Under the pieces are notes generated by a model, which was not told the DNA's origin, searched no databases, and saw nothing but the letters and a program-made list of their open reading frames with translations. The position numbers were made by a program, and so were the translations under genes. This document shows positions 25,650 through 35,399 of a stretch of DNA of 64,000 nt, piece by piece. Every line of letters starts with the position of its first letter. Position 1 is the first letter of the stretch. Source of the stretch: Steinernema hermaphroditum (Eukaryota; Nematoda; Chromadorea; Rhabditida; Steinernematidae). The stretch spans positions 13,300,092-13,364,091 of the forward strand of contig CM059623.1 in the NCBI GenBank assembly GCA_030435675.1, written 5' to 3'.

Positions 25650-26858
25650 GTTCCTGAAATATAACTTTGCTTCACTTTCGAAATGTATGTCAATCATCAA
25701 TCCATATGCCAAAAGTTTAATAACATACCGACAGCCAATCCTACACAGAGATGCATAATGAATCGGTGTTAATTCACAGATTTGAGGCATATGACTATCT
25801 GGACTATGAAGACCGTAGCTTGTTTTAAATCAATTTTGCATGCTGCATAATTTCAAACAGAGTGGCCCTATCTTCATGCAACAGACTGTATCTTGGTTTC
25901 GATCATTTCTAGTCAGACGATTGAAAGAGCAACGATTTAATAGATGGGCTATTGTTCACTAATAGAGCCTAAAAAGTCTAACTGAAATGTACCTTTTCAA
26001 GCAGATCTGAACGACCAAATGCCTTTCTATCCACAATCCACTTTTGAGTTTGGTGTGACGAAATTATTCAACTATGCTGATGATTTAAACGATTATTTAT
26101 TTTGATGAAACCACTTTGAAATGCGACTCCGGAATATGAAGATTAGACAAGACATGTTCTACGTCAAAAATATAAACATGTTTTAAACGCAGGGTTGTTG
26201 AACGTTTTGTATATTTGATCCAACGCGTGTTGTCTTGCGTTTAGAATTTACAGCACAATGCTTATGTCCAGTGGCGTCCGATACAGAGCCGCAAAGGGTT
26301 GTATTTTTGTGTTGCGAATCTGTGAATGGTCTCATCTTTGAAGTGACCGCCAAAGTACTACTGAACATAGCGCTATTCATATTGGCAAAGAAGACAATGA
26401 GAATTTTGCCCAAATGTCCTTATCATTTATATGTCAAACAAGAAAAAGATTAATTTCCAAAACACTGCCTATGATTGCCTTTAGTGCGGACTGCACAAAA
26501 ATCCAATGTCGATGATATTTGCGTTTTTGCGATAAATTATGAAGCCAGCTAAGGAGCCATCCAGGAGCACACGAATCACAGTTCTTCAAAAGAGAAATTT
26601 TGTTATAAAGGTTGACCATTTGGAAAGTTGTAGCTTCAATAAACGAGTTATGGGGTAATCTACCCAAAAGAATTGAGATATTGAGATCATTCGAAAATAG
26701 GGGAGCAACATACCAGCGGGCATTATACGTGCAGGGGGAAGCGGAGAATGGCGACCGGATATAGGTCAGATTATTGTCTTCGACTGCGGTGAGATCTCGT
26801 CACATAACCACTTCCCACAAATACTACGATAACTGCCAATAACGTCTACTTTACGTGG
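25650..26858. other. Intergenic; heptamer orientation starts to mix
   Basis: Contains CAAAAAT at 26165 and 26496 and ATTTTTG at 26303, the first mixed zone. Short frames at 26183-26453 on both strands are unconvincing. An alternative upstream exon for paralogue 1 (ATG at 25764) was considered, but its phase does not fit. Confidence 0.35.
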
Positions 26859-27352
26859 TTACTGATTACGAGCGTACACAACAATAAACAAAGCCAGCAA
26901 GATTACAATGACGAATAGTACAATCATATGATTCATCTCCTTATGGATTCGGTTCATTTCGCAATCGGAATATTCCTCGAACGACAGATGCATTCCGTCT
27001 TTGTTCGTGTAGATGCCATTCTTTTTCAGGTGCTCAATGGTTTCCTTCACTCGGGGGATATCTACGAATGGCCGTAGGCTTTGGACGAAATCCAGGCGTT
27101 CCCTATTACTGAAAAATTTGTACTCTTCTAGTTCGCGACAAACGGCATCGACAATGATCGGATGATCGCTCCACATCTGGAGAGTCTTGAATATACGAAA
27201 GGCAAAAATTTGACGATCATGAGTGCTGAGTGAGGTGAAAGAGGGAGATTCTGAAAACGAACAATTACGACCGATAATGACTTAATCAACCCACCGATTT
27301 CTGTCATTGTGTGCAAGAGACAGTCGAAAGCGAGATGTTTCAGACGGATCAT
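26859..27352 (-). CDS. Tail-anchored small protein, paralogue 2
   Basis: Main exon 27250-26859 follows a good acceptor (GTTCGTTTTCAG). The upstream exon 27352-27295 ends at a GTGGGT donor; intron 44 bases; the model gives 149 residues. The conserved part runs from TLQMWSDHP through LRPFVDIPRV, GMHLSFEEYSDCEMNRIHKE to a C-terminal helix (IVLFVIVILLALFIVVYA). It aligns along its whole length with paralogue 1 about 1.2 kb away on the same strand, so the pair arose by tandem duplication. The first exon and start are less certain than the rest, because the N-terminus does not resemble paralogue 1 and an internal CACTCAG acceptor is also possible. Confidence 0.6.
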
Positions 27353-29023
27353 ATTTACGGTCAAGGGTAGTCGTGGTGGTATTTAGGTCATAAAGAGGAG
27401 GGTGACGTAAGGTGGCGCACATGCCCGACGCGAATAGTTGCTTGTTATGATAGGATGTGAATCGGAAATTGCTGGATATGTTTGGCTTTCGGCTTTCCGA
27501 ACGACCCACTAAGGACTGAGGAGAGTAAATTTTTGTTTCAACAAGTCTTCGTCACGTGAATGCTGATATAAGTTCACCTGGTAGGTGCGAATCAATAAAT
27601 TACGATCGTCGATCTGTGCGAGGAAATTGTGTCTTAGTGTTACCTGGAAGTTGAGTTGTTACACTGAAAATGGCACATGATTTCAGTGAATCCTTTATGA
27701 TATAATCACTCATATTTCACTCATCATTTTTCGAATGGCTAGTCAAAGTTCACTGTGATTCCTGGACGTCATCTCCCTCCTCAAATATTATGGAAGGTTT
27801 AGAGTCAAAGAATGTTTCGGTCCAATTTTCGACCTACTTGTTTTATTTTAAACGGTTTACACTGATATGGTTCTGAATGGAAAGGAACGAGCGTGGATCA
27901 CATAGAGCGGAGAAAGGACAGCATGTCCTGCGAAGAGGATCGTCTTGGCTTGAAATAGTGGGCTGTTGCAGGGATGAACTTCGGTCATTTTTTCCACATT
28001 CAGCTTCTATTTGCTTAAAGTAGACATGAGATTGTGTAGTTCTTATATGGACATGGTAGCTGTGTGTAATAGCTACGTGGACTTTGGTTCCAAGATTTTT
28101 TTCAAGTTTCAATCTGCAAAGGACCGTTGAACGGCCAAGATGTACCAACATGAGATTTTTGGCCGCTGTAGTGATACTGGGGTCGGTACTTAAGAGTACA
28201 TCGACCAGTTCTTTACTTAGGGCATGTACGAATGAACAATGACAGAATTATTCACGCTATATACAGGGTTAGGAAGCTGTCTAGAATCTAGAAAAGTCTA
28301 CCAAAGGGCATGGTTGGGTCTGCCGCCAACACTTCCAGCATGATGGCGCGGCTGCACAAGCGCCAAAAGAACTTTGGAATAGCAGAAGGCTAGTGAACCG
28401 ACAATTTGGGGCAACTCTGCTTTGGCGGATCCTGCTCAACCCGTGTGACTTCGTGGATTGGTGGATCCCGAAGGGCGAATTCTGTTTTGAAAGATATTGC
28501 TTGGCGAATACCTTGTGATGTAATATCGTAGCTTCGTTTGAAGCTATTGCTTTGCCGCTTGCGCCAGGTTAGTAGCTGGGAGACACTTTTTGGCAGGGTT
28601 ATTAAATAGTCGCAGGTCGATAGGCTTAAATGAAAGCTGAAAGAGCTGAAATGGGTCTTCTAGAGTCTGTAACAATTCCCCGTTGTAAATCTACAGTTTC
28701 GAAGTTTCGCGGGAAATCTATAGTACTGGTTAAGTAGTTCCAGTAAAAACCGCGTGCTACGGTCGGTTCTGACTCCGGTGATAAAAGAATCACACGGTAA
28801 TCAATTTTTGCTTCCGGTTCTTATATGATGCGGATACCTTTTCCATCACGTGCCCAGCATTCAATAGATAACCAAAGTTTATTTATTCAATTAATCTCAA
28901 GTCTCTCGCGAACGCGACGGTTCCCAGCAGCCTGGAAGAAGTCCGCATCACTGCTGTATATCACTGTAGCTCAATGATCCTCAAGACATTTTGTTTTTAT
29001 TCGAAAGACCCAAAACTGAATCG
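27353..29023. other. Intergenic region after the heptamer switch
   Basis: ATTTTTG appears at 27529, 28155 and 28804. It holds one member of the HSYH repeat pair (next entry) and two AATAAA-type signals on the minus strand (near 28878-28887 and 28996-29001) suited to the ShKT gene. No other exon is supported. Confidence 0.35.
27983..28086 (-). pseudogene. Coding-like fragment shared with 60.4 kb
   Basis: The leftward frame contains AITHSYHVHIRTTQSHVYFK followed by EAECGKN. The + strand frame at 60363-60465 contains AISHSYHAHIVTSRAHFYFK and EAKCRKN. Amino-acid similarity is higher than expected by chance and the bases match at roughly three in four. The flanks do not obviously match. It could be a paralogous exon or a fragment of an old repeat. 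The family is unknown. Confidence 0.45.
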
Positions 29024-29284
29024 CTATTCCGTTTTGATCAAGTGACACATATTACAGGTCTTTGGACAGTGGGCAAGCATAAGCGACGCATTATCGGGTT
29101 CGTTGCAGCTTTCCTTGATAGATTCACAGTAGTCACCTAGAGAACACGTCTCATCAAATCAGTCTTGCATAACAACTTTACCTAGGTCATTGCACGGAGG
29201 ATCGGCTGACAGACTGAATCCTCGGCTTTGCACTACAGCGGTGTTGGCGACGATGAGAGCAATGAAGAGATACGCGACGATCAT
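29024..29284 (-). CDS. Secreted single ShKT-domain protein
   Basis: Two exons: 29284-29182 and 29136-29024; intron 45 bases (GTAAAG...TCTCTAG); 71 residues. Residues 1-20 form a signal peptide (IVAYLFIALIVANTAVVQS). The second exon completes a six-cysteine ShKT module with the expected spacing and the family's M...C..TC..C ending (HCPKTCNMC). ShKT domains occur in many nematode extracellular proteins, usually beside enzymes; a single-domain secreted form like this is common too, and the name does not imply toxicity. The first Cys is in exon 1, so the intron splits the domain. Polyadenylation-type signals follow at 28996-29001 and near 28880. It lies head-to-tail behind the three-finger protein gene, 211 bases away, so both could share regulation or an operon. 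Confidence 0.75.
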
Positions 29285-29494
29285 GGTGCTTTGCTGCCAG
29301 AGAAGTACTGTGTTCTGGATAGGAGTCCCTTTTAAACCCATTGCAATCCGTGTCGACATGGATGTGGCGCTGTCGACGCGGCAGCTAATCAAACGACTCT
29401 TTGCTGGCATTCAACTTTTTTTGTGTCACTGTGAATAGAAAACGAAACGATTTCGTGCAAACAAGCGGCATCCGGCGGTTGGTACACGAGACGT

Positions 29495-30587
29495 TTATTG
29501 GGAGGCAAACATTGCGATCACAGAGATCAACGTGATCATTGGTAGAATGTGGCTGGCGGCGGATTTATTGCAGTAGTCTGTGGAACAGCAGCAGAATAAG
29601 GAGCTGTTACCAAGCATAGTGTCAACGACAGTGCATTTGTTGAAATATTGCTGAAAGTGGATGTTAGATATTTTTGCAATTGTAAGTTCAAAGATGAAGA
29701 TTTGCTAGCCTCTTCACCTTTCTTTCGGTAATGTACGTACACTTCCCTTTAGGGTAGTTCGGTCCAGATGTTGGTATCTCCAAGTTACTCTGTGAATTTC
29801 TCAAAAATAAGAATGATCTATCCGTCTATCTGTATTAGCCAACATTTCTACGTATGAAACATTGAAAACGAGCGTGCGTGGAAGTGAGTATACTAACAAA
29901 AAGGCACACATTTTATTGATGGCATCCGCCGTTAGCATCAACAACTTGAGACCACTTTACTTTCGACATTTATTCGAAAACTGTAAGTAAGCGCAACGCC
30001 TAGAATGCCCAGAACTGGAGGTGGGGCGGTTTTGATCTCAACTATCTGTGTGGCATTGCAAACGCGCTTCGTTCGTAGTCGGTCGGGGTCGGAGCGGCTC
30101 TTCTCCAGGTCCTTATTTTGTGCAGGTGTTTGTCCCCAGTGAATAGAAACGCATACACTAGCCAGCGGGTTAGTTCTCTTTTTATATGGAAAAAGGGGAG
30201 ATCCATTTTAAAGTTTGTGTTGTTGGTTAGTGAAATCCAGCAGGAAGAAGTAAAGTATGTTCTCTTACCTTATCGTCACATTTAGCGCCGTCTGCAAGAA
30301 ATGCAGAGACCTTCGGCTTTTCACACCGGGCAATCCACTCGTCTCCCACTAAATTGCCTTTCATTTAATAATATCAGAGAACTTTATCTCTTACGTTCGA
30401 TTCTCATGCAGGACTTTGTCCCTTCGTAACAGTCGACTTTCGTTAGGTTCTGATTGACGAAGGTGAAGCCTTCAACCTCCATTCGCTTCTGGGTAGCATT
30501 GGAAGCATAGCCGCCTTCGTAACATGAAAGGCCTAGAGCGTTGTGTAGACCAATAGACAATAACACGACCACAAAGAAGAACAACAT
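29495..30587 (-). CDS. Three-finger (LU-type) GPI-anchored surface protein
   Basis: Three exons: 30587-30395, 30357-30269 and 29650-29495; introns 37 and 618 bases, phases consistent; 145 residues. The ATG at 30587 gives a clean signal peptide (MLFFFVVVLLSIGLHNALG) followed at once by LSCYEGG. Cysteines then fall at VDCYEG, SCMR, ARCEK, AKCDD, NKC and finally CCCSTDYCN, the C-terminal signature of Ly6/uPAR/activin-receptor-type three-finger domains. A hydrophobic tail (LPMITLISVIAMFASQ) after a small-residue stretch suggests GPI attachment. Asn-x-Ser/Thr sites are present. The long second intron holds an ATTTTTG outside coding sequence and could hide an extra exon. The ligand is unknown. Confidence 0.7.
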
Positions 30588-30872
30588 CGTACAGAATACC
30601 AGTGCATTGTCGTCTTTTCGCTTTTGAATCAAACGATTTACGGTTGTTTACTTTCTGATTCGCAGCGGGTATTTGGATCGGCCGGTGATATTATACGACT
30701 GTTTATGTTTTTGTTTTTGTGTTTGCGATACTATTCCTATGCATTTGTCATATTACAAATAAAAAGGACATGACGTTGACCACGGCCATCACTCGTGCCC
30801 CAGTGGCGAGACTCTGCAAAACAGTGTAACTACGGGAGCCCGGAACTTGGGGTTCTTGTAGCGGTGGCAGTA
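30588..30872. other. Upstream region of the three-finger gene
   Basis: Presumed promoter of the leftward gene. An in-frame extension upstream exists only with non-ATG codons. Nothing else recognised. Confidence 0.3.
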
Positions 30873-30965
30873 AACTCCGTGGCAGTTGTGACTGTTCCGG
30901 CTTCCAGAGGGTATTGAGGTACCCGGAAGCCGTAGTGCCGCCACCGCCGACAACACAGATGTCGA
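30873..30965 (+). repeat. Hairpin-bearing dispersed element, copy A
   Basis: Starts CCGTGGCAGTTGTGACTGTT and contains an 8-base perfect stem CGGCTTCC...GGAAGCCG. Matches 57225-57317 over about 93 bases with few differences. It ends 47 bases before the left end of the Harbinger element. Confidence 0.7.
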
Positions 30966-31367
30966 CGCATCCAGTAGCGTCAGAAGTCGCTCTGAACGTT
31001 GCGATAAGGTAGCGTTCAAACTCACGCCGACGAGCGACGGCGACGGGCGACGGGCTGTTCAAACTCATCGCTCGTCGCCCGTCGCCGGTCGGCGGGCCGA
31101 TCGCCGACGACGTCGGCCGCCGACGGGCGACGGGCCGCCATTGTAATCGAAAATTCGATTTTGATCGAAATCGCCGGCGACGGGCTCGGCGACGGGGGTC
31201 TGCGGGTGGCATTTTTGGGCTATGTATGGTATATCTATGATATGTACATGTGTTTACCGTACCTCTGAAGGGAAAAAATGCATATACTGGTGGGATTTCT
31301 TTTATTTCGCGCATGTGTTCTGTGTTTTTTTCGCTGAACTTCAATTTCTCCACTGTACGTTTTCAGA

Positions 31368-32138
31368 ATGACCTCGCAAACGCGACGCCTTCCCCCCGGT
31401 TCCTTTGAAGCCTTTAACGGGCAACTCATTGATCATGTCAAGGAGCACCCCGTCATCTACGATTTCGCCGCTGAAGGCTACAAGAACACAAAGGAGAAGA
31501 AGCGTGCCTGGGAAAAAGTGACGCAGCAGTGGAATGAGGACTTGCCGGAAAGTGTGGATGTAGACTTCGTGCAGAACCGTTGGAAGAATCTGCGTACCAC
31601 CTACGGAAAGAAAAAGAAGCATCCGCCTTCCGGTAGCGGTGCTAATGGCCCTGAATGGCCTTTTTTGGAATCTATGAGATTCTTGGATCATTTCGATCCC
31701 CAGAGGCATCAGTAAGTCAAGAGCTTGTAATTGTGAATCATCATTGCGTTTAGGCTTTCGAGCCAAAGCCAAGATGCGCTTTCCGATCACATGGACGACG
31801 AAGGCGAGATTCCTGGTGTTGCGTCTACTCCGCTGGTCACCCCGAAGCGTAGAAAGAAGAGAGCCGCTGAAGACGACGTGATTATGGAAATGCTCCGTCA
31901 GAACGATGCGCAGATCGGACTTCTCGCCGGGATGAACAGCCGAAATCACCATTTTGGACAGTTTGTGGCCAAAGCTTTGGACGAGATGACAGTCGCTCAA
32001 CAGAAGAAGACTAGGATCGACATTATGCGCCTTGTTGAGTCCGCCTCTACCGATCGCGTTGAGCCTGAAGAAGATGAAGACGAAGTGTCCTCTTCTGGTG
32101 ATCCATTTTTCAGTTCGTATAACTCTCATCGTTTTTAG
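31368..32138 (+). CDS. MADF/Myb-SANT-like DNA-binding protein of the Harbinger element
   Basis: Exons 31368-31711 and 31754-32138; intron 42 bases (GTAAGT...GTTTAG); 242 residues. The ATG follows GTTTTCAGA, a good acceptor. Residues ~15-105 form a MADF-type domain (FNGQLIDHVKEHPVIYDF, then KKRAWEKVTQQW, RWKNLRTTYGKKKK). A basic patch (PKRRKKR) and a helical, acidic tail follow. Such proteins pair with Harbinger nucleases, binding the ends and carrying the nuclease to the nucleus. A second ending is possible: a donor at 32098 (in codon phase) joined to the acceptor at 32256 would replace the tail with a Ser-rich sequence ending near 32432 with KPRKR. Which is used cannot be decided here. Confidence 0.7.
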
Positions 32139-32259
32139 CTTGTTATAAATTGAATACAGATTGTTATCTTCACTTATCGTCTACTGTATATGGTTTTATC
32201 CACTCCCGATACTTTATAACTCCCACTGCTGCGAACTCACTAATCTTTCTTTCCAGGCG

Positions 32260-33558
32260 ATGCTCAAGCTAGCGGGACTTCTTCTTCTGAAGCGAAGAGC
32301 GATCCTCTCTGCGATGTTAGCTCGTCGCAGACGTCATCTTTCCGTGAACAGAAGAGGACCAACCAATGTAATCTGCAGATGACGAAACCGAGAAAGCGAA
32401 TTTGCTGTCTTGTATCCGCAGCTACGAACTGATGACAAGAGGTTTATGAAGTATTTGAGAATGAAGCCAGCGACGTTCGACAGACTCCTCTTTCTAGTTG
32501 AGCAACAACTCGAACAGAAGAGATCGCAGTGCAACAACATAACTGCAGAAGAAATGCTGGTAATCACGCTGCGCTTCCTGGCAACAGGTGCTAGCTTTCA
32601 CAGTCTTCATTTCACCTTCCGGTTAGGAGTGTAAGCAACCATTCAAAAGAACTTTCTTCACTGTTGACCTTTCAGATCCACCGTCAGTATGGTTGTTCGC
32701 ACAATGTGCACTGCGATAATCAATGCTCTTGCTGATAATGTCCACTTGCCCGAGTCGGAAAACGAATGGCTGGAAGTTAGCCAATTGTTCGAAGACCGTT
32801 GGAGCTTCCCGAACGTCCTAGGTTGGAACCCATTTGTTTACAGCTTTCACTCTATTGTTGTAGGGGCGATTGACGGGAAACACGTTAGAATTAAACGCCC
32901 AGAAAACAGTGGAAGTTTGTACTTCAACCATAAGGGCTGGTTCTCAACAGTGCTTCTCGCGATATCAGATGCAAGATACAAGTTTCTTTACTATTCCATT
33001 GGGAGTTATGGACACCACAACGATAGCCAAGTTTTCCGCGACAGTACTTTCGGCCGCCAGCTGGAACAAGAAACTCTACGCTTCCCTCCGAATAGAAATC
33101 TACCGATGACAGACTGTTGCCTGCCGTATTACTTCCTGGCTGATGGCGGATTCGCGTTGAAGGACAGAATAATGAAGCCGTACCCCGGAATGCAAGAAAC
33201 TGACAACGCGACTTTCAACTTGCGCTTATCCCACGCTAGACGAGTCATCGAATCGGCGTTTGGGATTCTTTGTGCCCGTTTTCGGATTCTGTTGAAAGAT
33301 ATTGAAACAGACGTCTCTCTGGCCGACGACATCGTTCGAGCAACCATCCACCTCCACAATTATCTGAGCGACGAACTGCCATTTGATCCCGCACGAATAA
33401 CAGTGGATGCAACGCAAACTCTGGAAGATGCACCCGTGCGCCCAGCCAATGGCAACAGACCGACAAGAAGCGCCCAAAGGATTCGAAAACAGTTGACCGA
33501 ATATTTCGTAGGCGTCGGAGCTGTGGACTGGCAGGAAAAACACGTGAACCGTTATTAG
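32260..33558 (+). pseudogene. Harbinger-type DDE nuclease, with one in-frame stop
   Basis: Frame from ATG 32260 through 32630, then a 45-base intron (GTAAGC...CTTTCAG) and exon 32676-33558. An in-frame TGA at 32380-32382 interrupts it before the conserved block SEFAVLYPQLRTDDKRF...YLRMKPATFDRLL. Without another upstream exon the full protein is not made, although an ATG at 32446 would give most of it. Catalytic elements look intact: GAIDGKH (first Asp), GHHNDSQVF (second Asp) and RRVIESAFGIL (Glu), plus FLADGGFAL and FNLRLSHARR. Length and order fit the HARBI1 family. It is either newly inactivated or correctly expressed through an exon I cannot place. Confidence 0.65.
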
Positions 33559-33660
33559 TGATATGTTGTTATGTTTTCCATTGTTCATTTCATTAAAAAT
33601 TGCCATGTTTCCGGGTCTATCGTCTTCAGATTGACGCGGTTTGTCCGTCGCTGGTACCCG

Positions 33661-33927
33661 TTCAAACTCATCGCTCGTCGGTCGTCGGCCGTCGCCCGCC
33701 GACGAGCGACGAGCGATGAGTTTGAACACCCATGCAGGGCGATGAGTTTAAACACTCCTTTCGTGTTCAAACTCATCGCTCGTCGGCCGTCGCCCGTCGC
33801 TCGTCGGCGATGAGTTTGAACACCCGTGCAGGGCGACGAGTTTGAACACGAAGGGTGTGTTCAAACTCGTCGTCGTCGCCCGTCGCTCGTCGGCCGTCGC
33901 CGTCGCTCGTCGGCGTGAGTTTGAACG
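33661..33927. repeat. Three nested CG-rich palindromes at the right Harbinger end
   Basis: Each unit opens TTCAAACTC and closes GAGTTTGAA: 33661-33726, 33767-33820 and 33870-33926. Units are spaced about 104 bases. Spacers repeat a short CACCCnTGCAGGGCGAnGAG block. Each unit can fold into a long stem. The left end has a single comparable internal copy near 31063. Confidence 0.75.
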
Positions 33928-34517
33928 AGGCCTAAGGGTTGTTCAAGTTTTAATTTTTGAGCTGTTTTTGAGCTTTAACTTTTTGGGAAAACTCGTTCCT
34001 AATACGTACGGTATACTTCGTGATCCGACATGGTCCGGCGGTTCGTTAATAACCGCTCAGCAAAGGCTTTCCTCATCGACCGAATAGAATATCCACAGTT
34101 CAGCGTCGATGTTTTGTGCATGACGGAGAGGATTCGTCCACCATTCAACTCCATAGAAGCTCCATCAAGTTATTGAAACAAGCGGTGTGGAGTATTTGCT
34201 AATTTTTGGAAATGTTACGAATTGCTATATCTCGCGCTTCTCTCTGTTGACTTACAAAGAAATGCATACATTACTGAACGTTACCTCCAAAAGGTACGCA
34301 GCTTGTATCCTGATCATTGAGACACTATACATCAGAGAATCAAGCGTTTTCTTGATCTATCATGCACATATTTTTGTCGTCCTTTATACACTATCTAATA
34401 ACAAATTCGTACAACAGACATTTCAGTCCATTTTTCTCACGATGCATCTTATGAATCAGCCGTTCCGCCGCTTCCGTTCCCCACCAAAAGCTCACATTTA
34501 CGTTTTTATTCTGTTTC
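33928..34517. other. Intergenic, upstream of the 34.5 kb gene
   Basis: T-rich, with heptamers at 33953, 34202 and 34370. No exon supported. Presumed promoter and leader of the next gene. Confidence 0.35.
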
Positions 34518-35230
34518 ATGTCTTCGGCGAGCCTCCACGTTCCGTTTGACGAATGTCCTCAGCTGAAGAAGCTCCTCAACCAATATGATTCTCTTCAAAA
34601 CACCGAACTCCACCCGAGGCCTATTGTTTACAACTTCGACGAGATCGATCTGGACACGTCGATTTACAATTATTTGCCCAGAAATGTGATGCATCCTGTG
34701 TTCTCTTCGGTAATGACCATCAGCTACAGTACTGCAAATTGTTCAATCGGTCCAGTGGGGATATTTGTCCTCTACCTAGGCAAACAAGATGAGTCATCTG
34801 GAAAGCTAACACAGGTTTTTGGACCTTTTCCAATTACAGCTGATAAGGAGATCAAAACAGTAAGTTTCTGCAGTGTTTTTCTGAGAGATGTAAGAAGTTC
34901 AGTTCGAAATAATGGACGACTACGAGAGTAACGAAGTTCTGTGCGGAAAATGTAATTGTTTGGTTATCAGAAAACACTGTGGGACCAGCTGGAAGCCGAC
35001 AAACATAACTTCATGTTATAAAAGGTGCGTATTTTTGCTAACTAGCAATGACTACCTCTTTTAGGGATCAAATACGTCAGCCTGAAACCTCCTTCGCCTT
35101 CCCAGAAGACAACTCAATTGGGTGGATTTGTGCGAGTGGATTCTATGTTTTGAATATGAATGGTGAATTTCTGGAAATGTGCAATTCTGATGGATTGAAG
35201 ATAGAAGAGTTAATAAATCGAGTGTTTTGA
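34518..35230 (+). CDS. Unknown 209-residue protein with a Cys cluster
   Basis: Three exons: 34518-34859, 34903-35024 and 35065-35230; introns 43 bases (GTAAGT...GTTCAG) and 40 bases (GTGCGT...TTTTAG). All three phases fit and one frame results, ending TGA at 35230. No signal peptide or membrane helix. The N-terminal half has PQLKKLLNQYD and a beta-like stretch (FSSVMTISYSTANCSIGPVG); the middle has a compact Cys group (LCGKCNCLVIRKHC) that could bind zinc; the end is GWICASGFYVLNMNGEFLEM and a short helix. I do not recognise the family. The intact frame and good splice sites argue for a real gene. The second intron carries the heptamer in sense orientation (ATTTTTG at 35031). Start chosen as the first ATG; an upstream exon cannot be excluded. 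Confidence 0.65.
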
Positions 35231-35399
35231 GAAGATGCAGTCTGTTGCATAAAGATATGGCCACCCTGATATTTTTTTGAGGTTGGTGTGTATGGGGTGC
35301 ACAGGGTCATAGCAAAAATGGATTTAGCATTCTAGAACCAGGTCAATAGAATAATGTATAGATTATCCATTTCAATTGGTTTGCATTGTTCGTATTCTT

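Larger units (their letters stand above)
114..27209 (+). repeat. Oriented heptamer array, CAAAAAT on + strand
   Basis: By-eye scan gives 62 exact CAAAAAT on + (only 10 ATTTTTG). Starts: 114, 610, 902, 1647, 1907, 2194, 2484, 2583, 2876, 2960, 3258, 4324, 4509, 4835, 5123, 5428, 5519, 5606, 5719, 6045, 6275, 6806, 7359, 7529, 8277, 8414, 8679, 8814, 9621, 10544, 10948, 11210, 11304, 11434, 11521, 11771, 11878, 11924, 12112, 12437, 12696, 13604, 14649, 15117, 15218, 15342, 15512, 15812, 16223, 16427, 16641, 16802, 16885, 17200, 17902, 18356, 20868, 23438, 23931, 26165, 26496, 27203. Opposite orientation: 5825, 6755, 8568, 15148, 15262, 15583, 16292, 17840, 23735, 26303. Chance at about 60% AT would be near four per strand here. 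The flanks show no longer consensus and the spacing is irregular. Density is highest before 18.4 kb, about one per 330 bp. Counts may be off by a few. Confidence 0.85.
31013..33927 (+). mobile_element. PIF/Harbinger-like DNA transposon
   Basis: Ends are inverted repeats of at least 32 bases: CGTTCAAACTCACGCC... at 31013 and its exact reverse complement ending at 33927. Inside are the two genes typical of the superfamily, both rightward: a MADF/SANT-like protein and a DDE nuclease. A 3-base target duplication is not evident (TAG left, AGG right), so the true outermost base may differ or a flank has mutated. The terminal regions contain additional CG-rich palindromes made of the same words (GCTCGTCGGCC, CGCCCGTCGC). 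Only one heptamer (31211) lies inside. Confidence 0.75.

Noticed and set aside
25596..25790. 64-codon leftward ORF upstream of paralogue 1
   Set aside because: Best read as leader, trans-splice site (TATATTTCAG) and exon 1 of that gene; joining its ATG exon in phase failed.
114..27209. Heptamer array as a CRISPR array or satellite
   Set aside because: Spacing is irregular, from under 50 to over 1000 bases, spacers are unrelated, and there is no repeat longer than seven bases.
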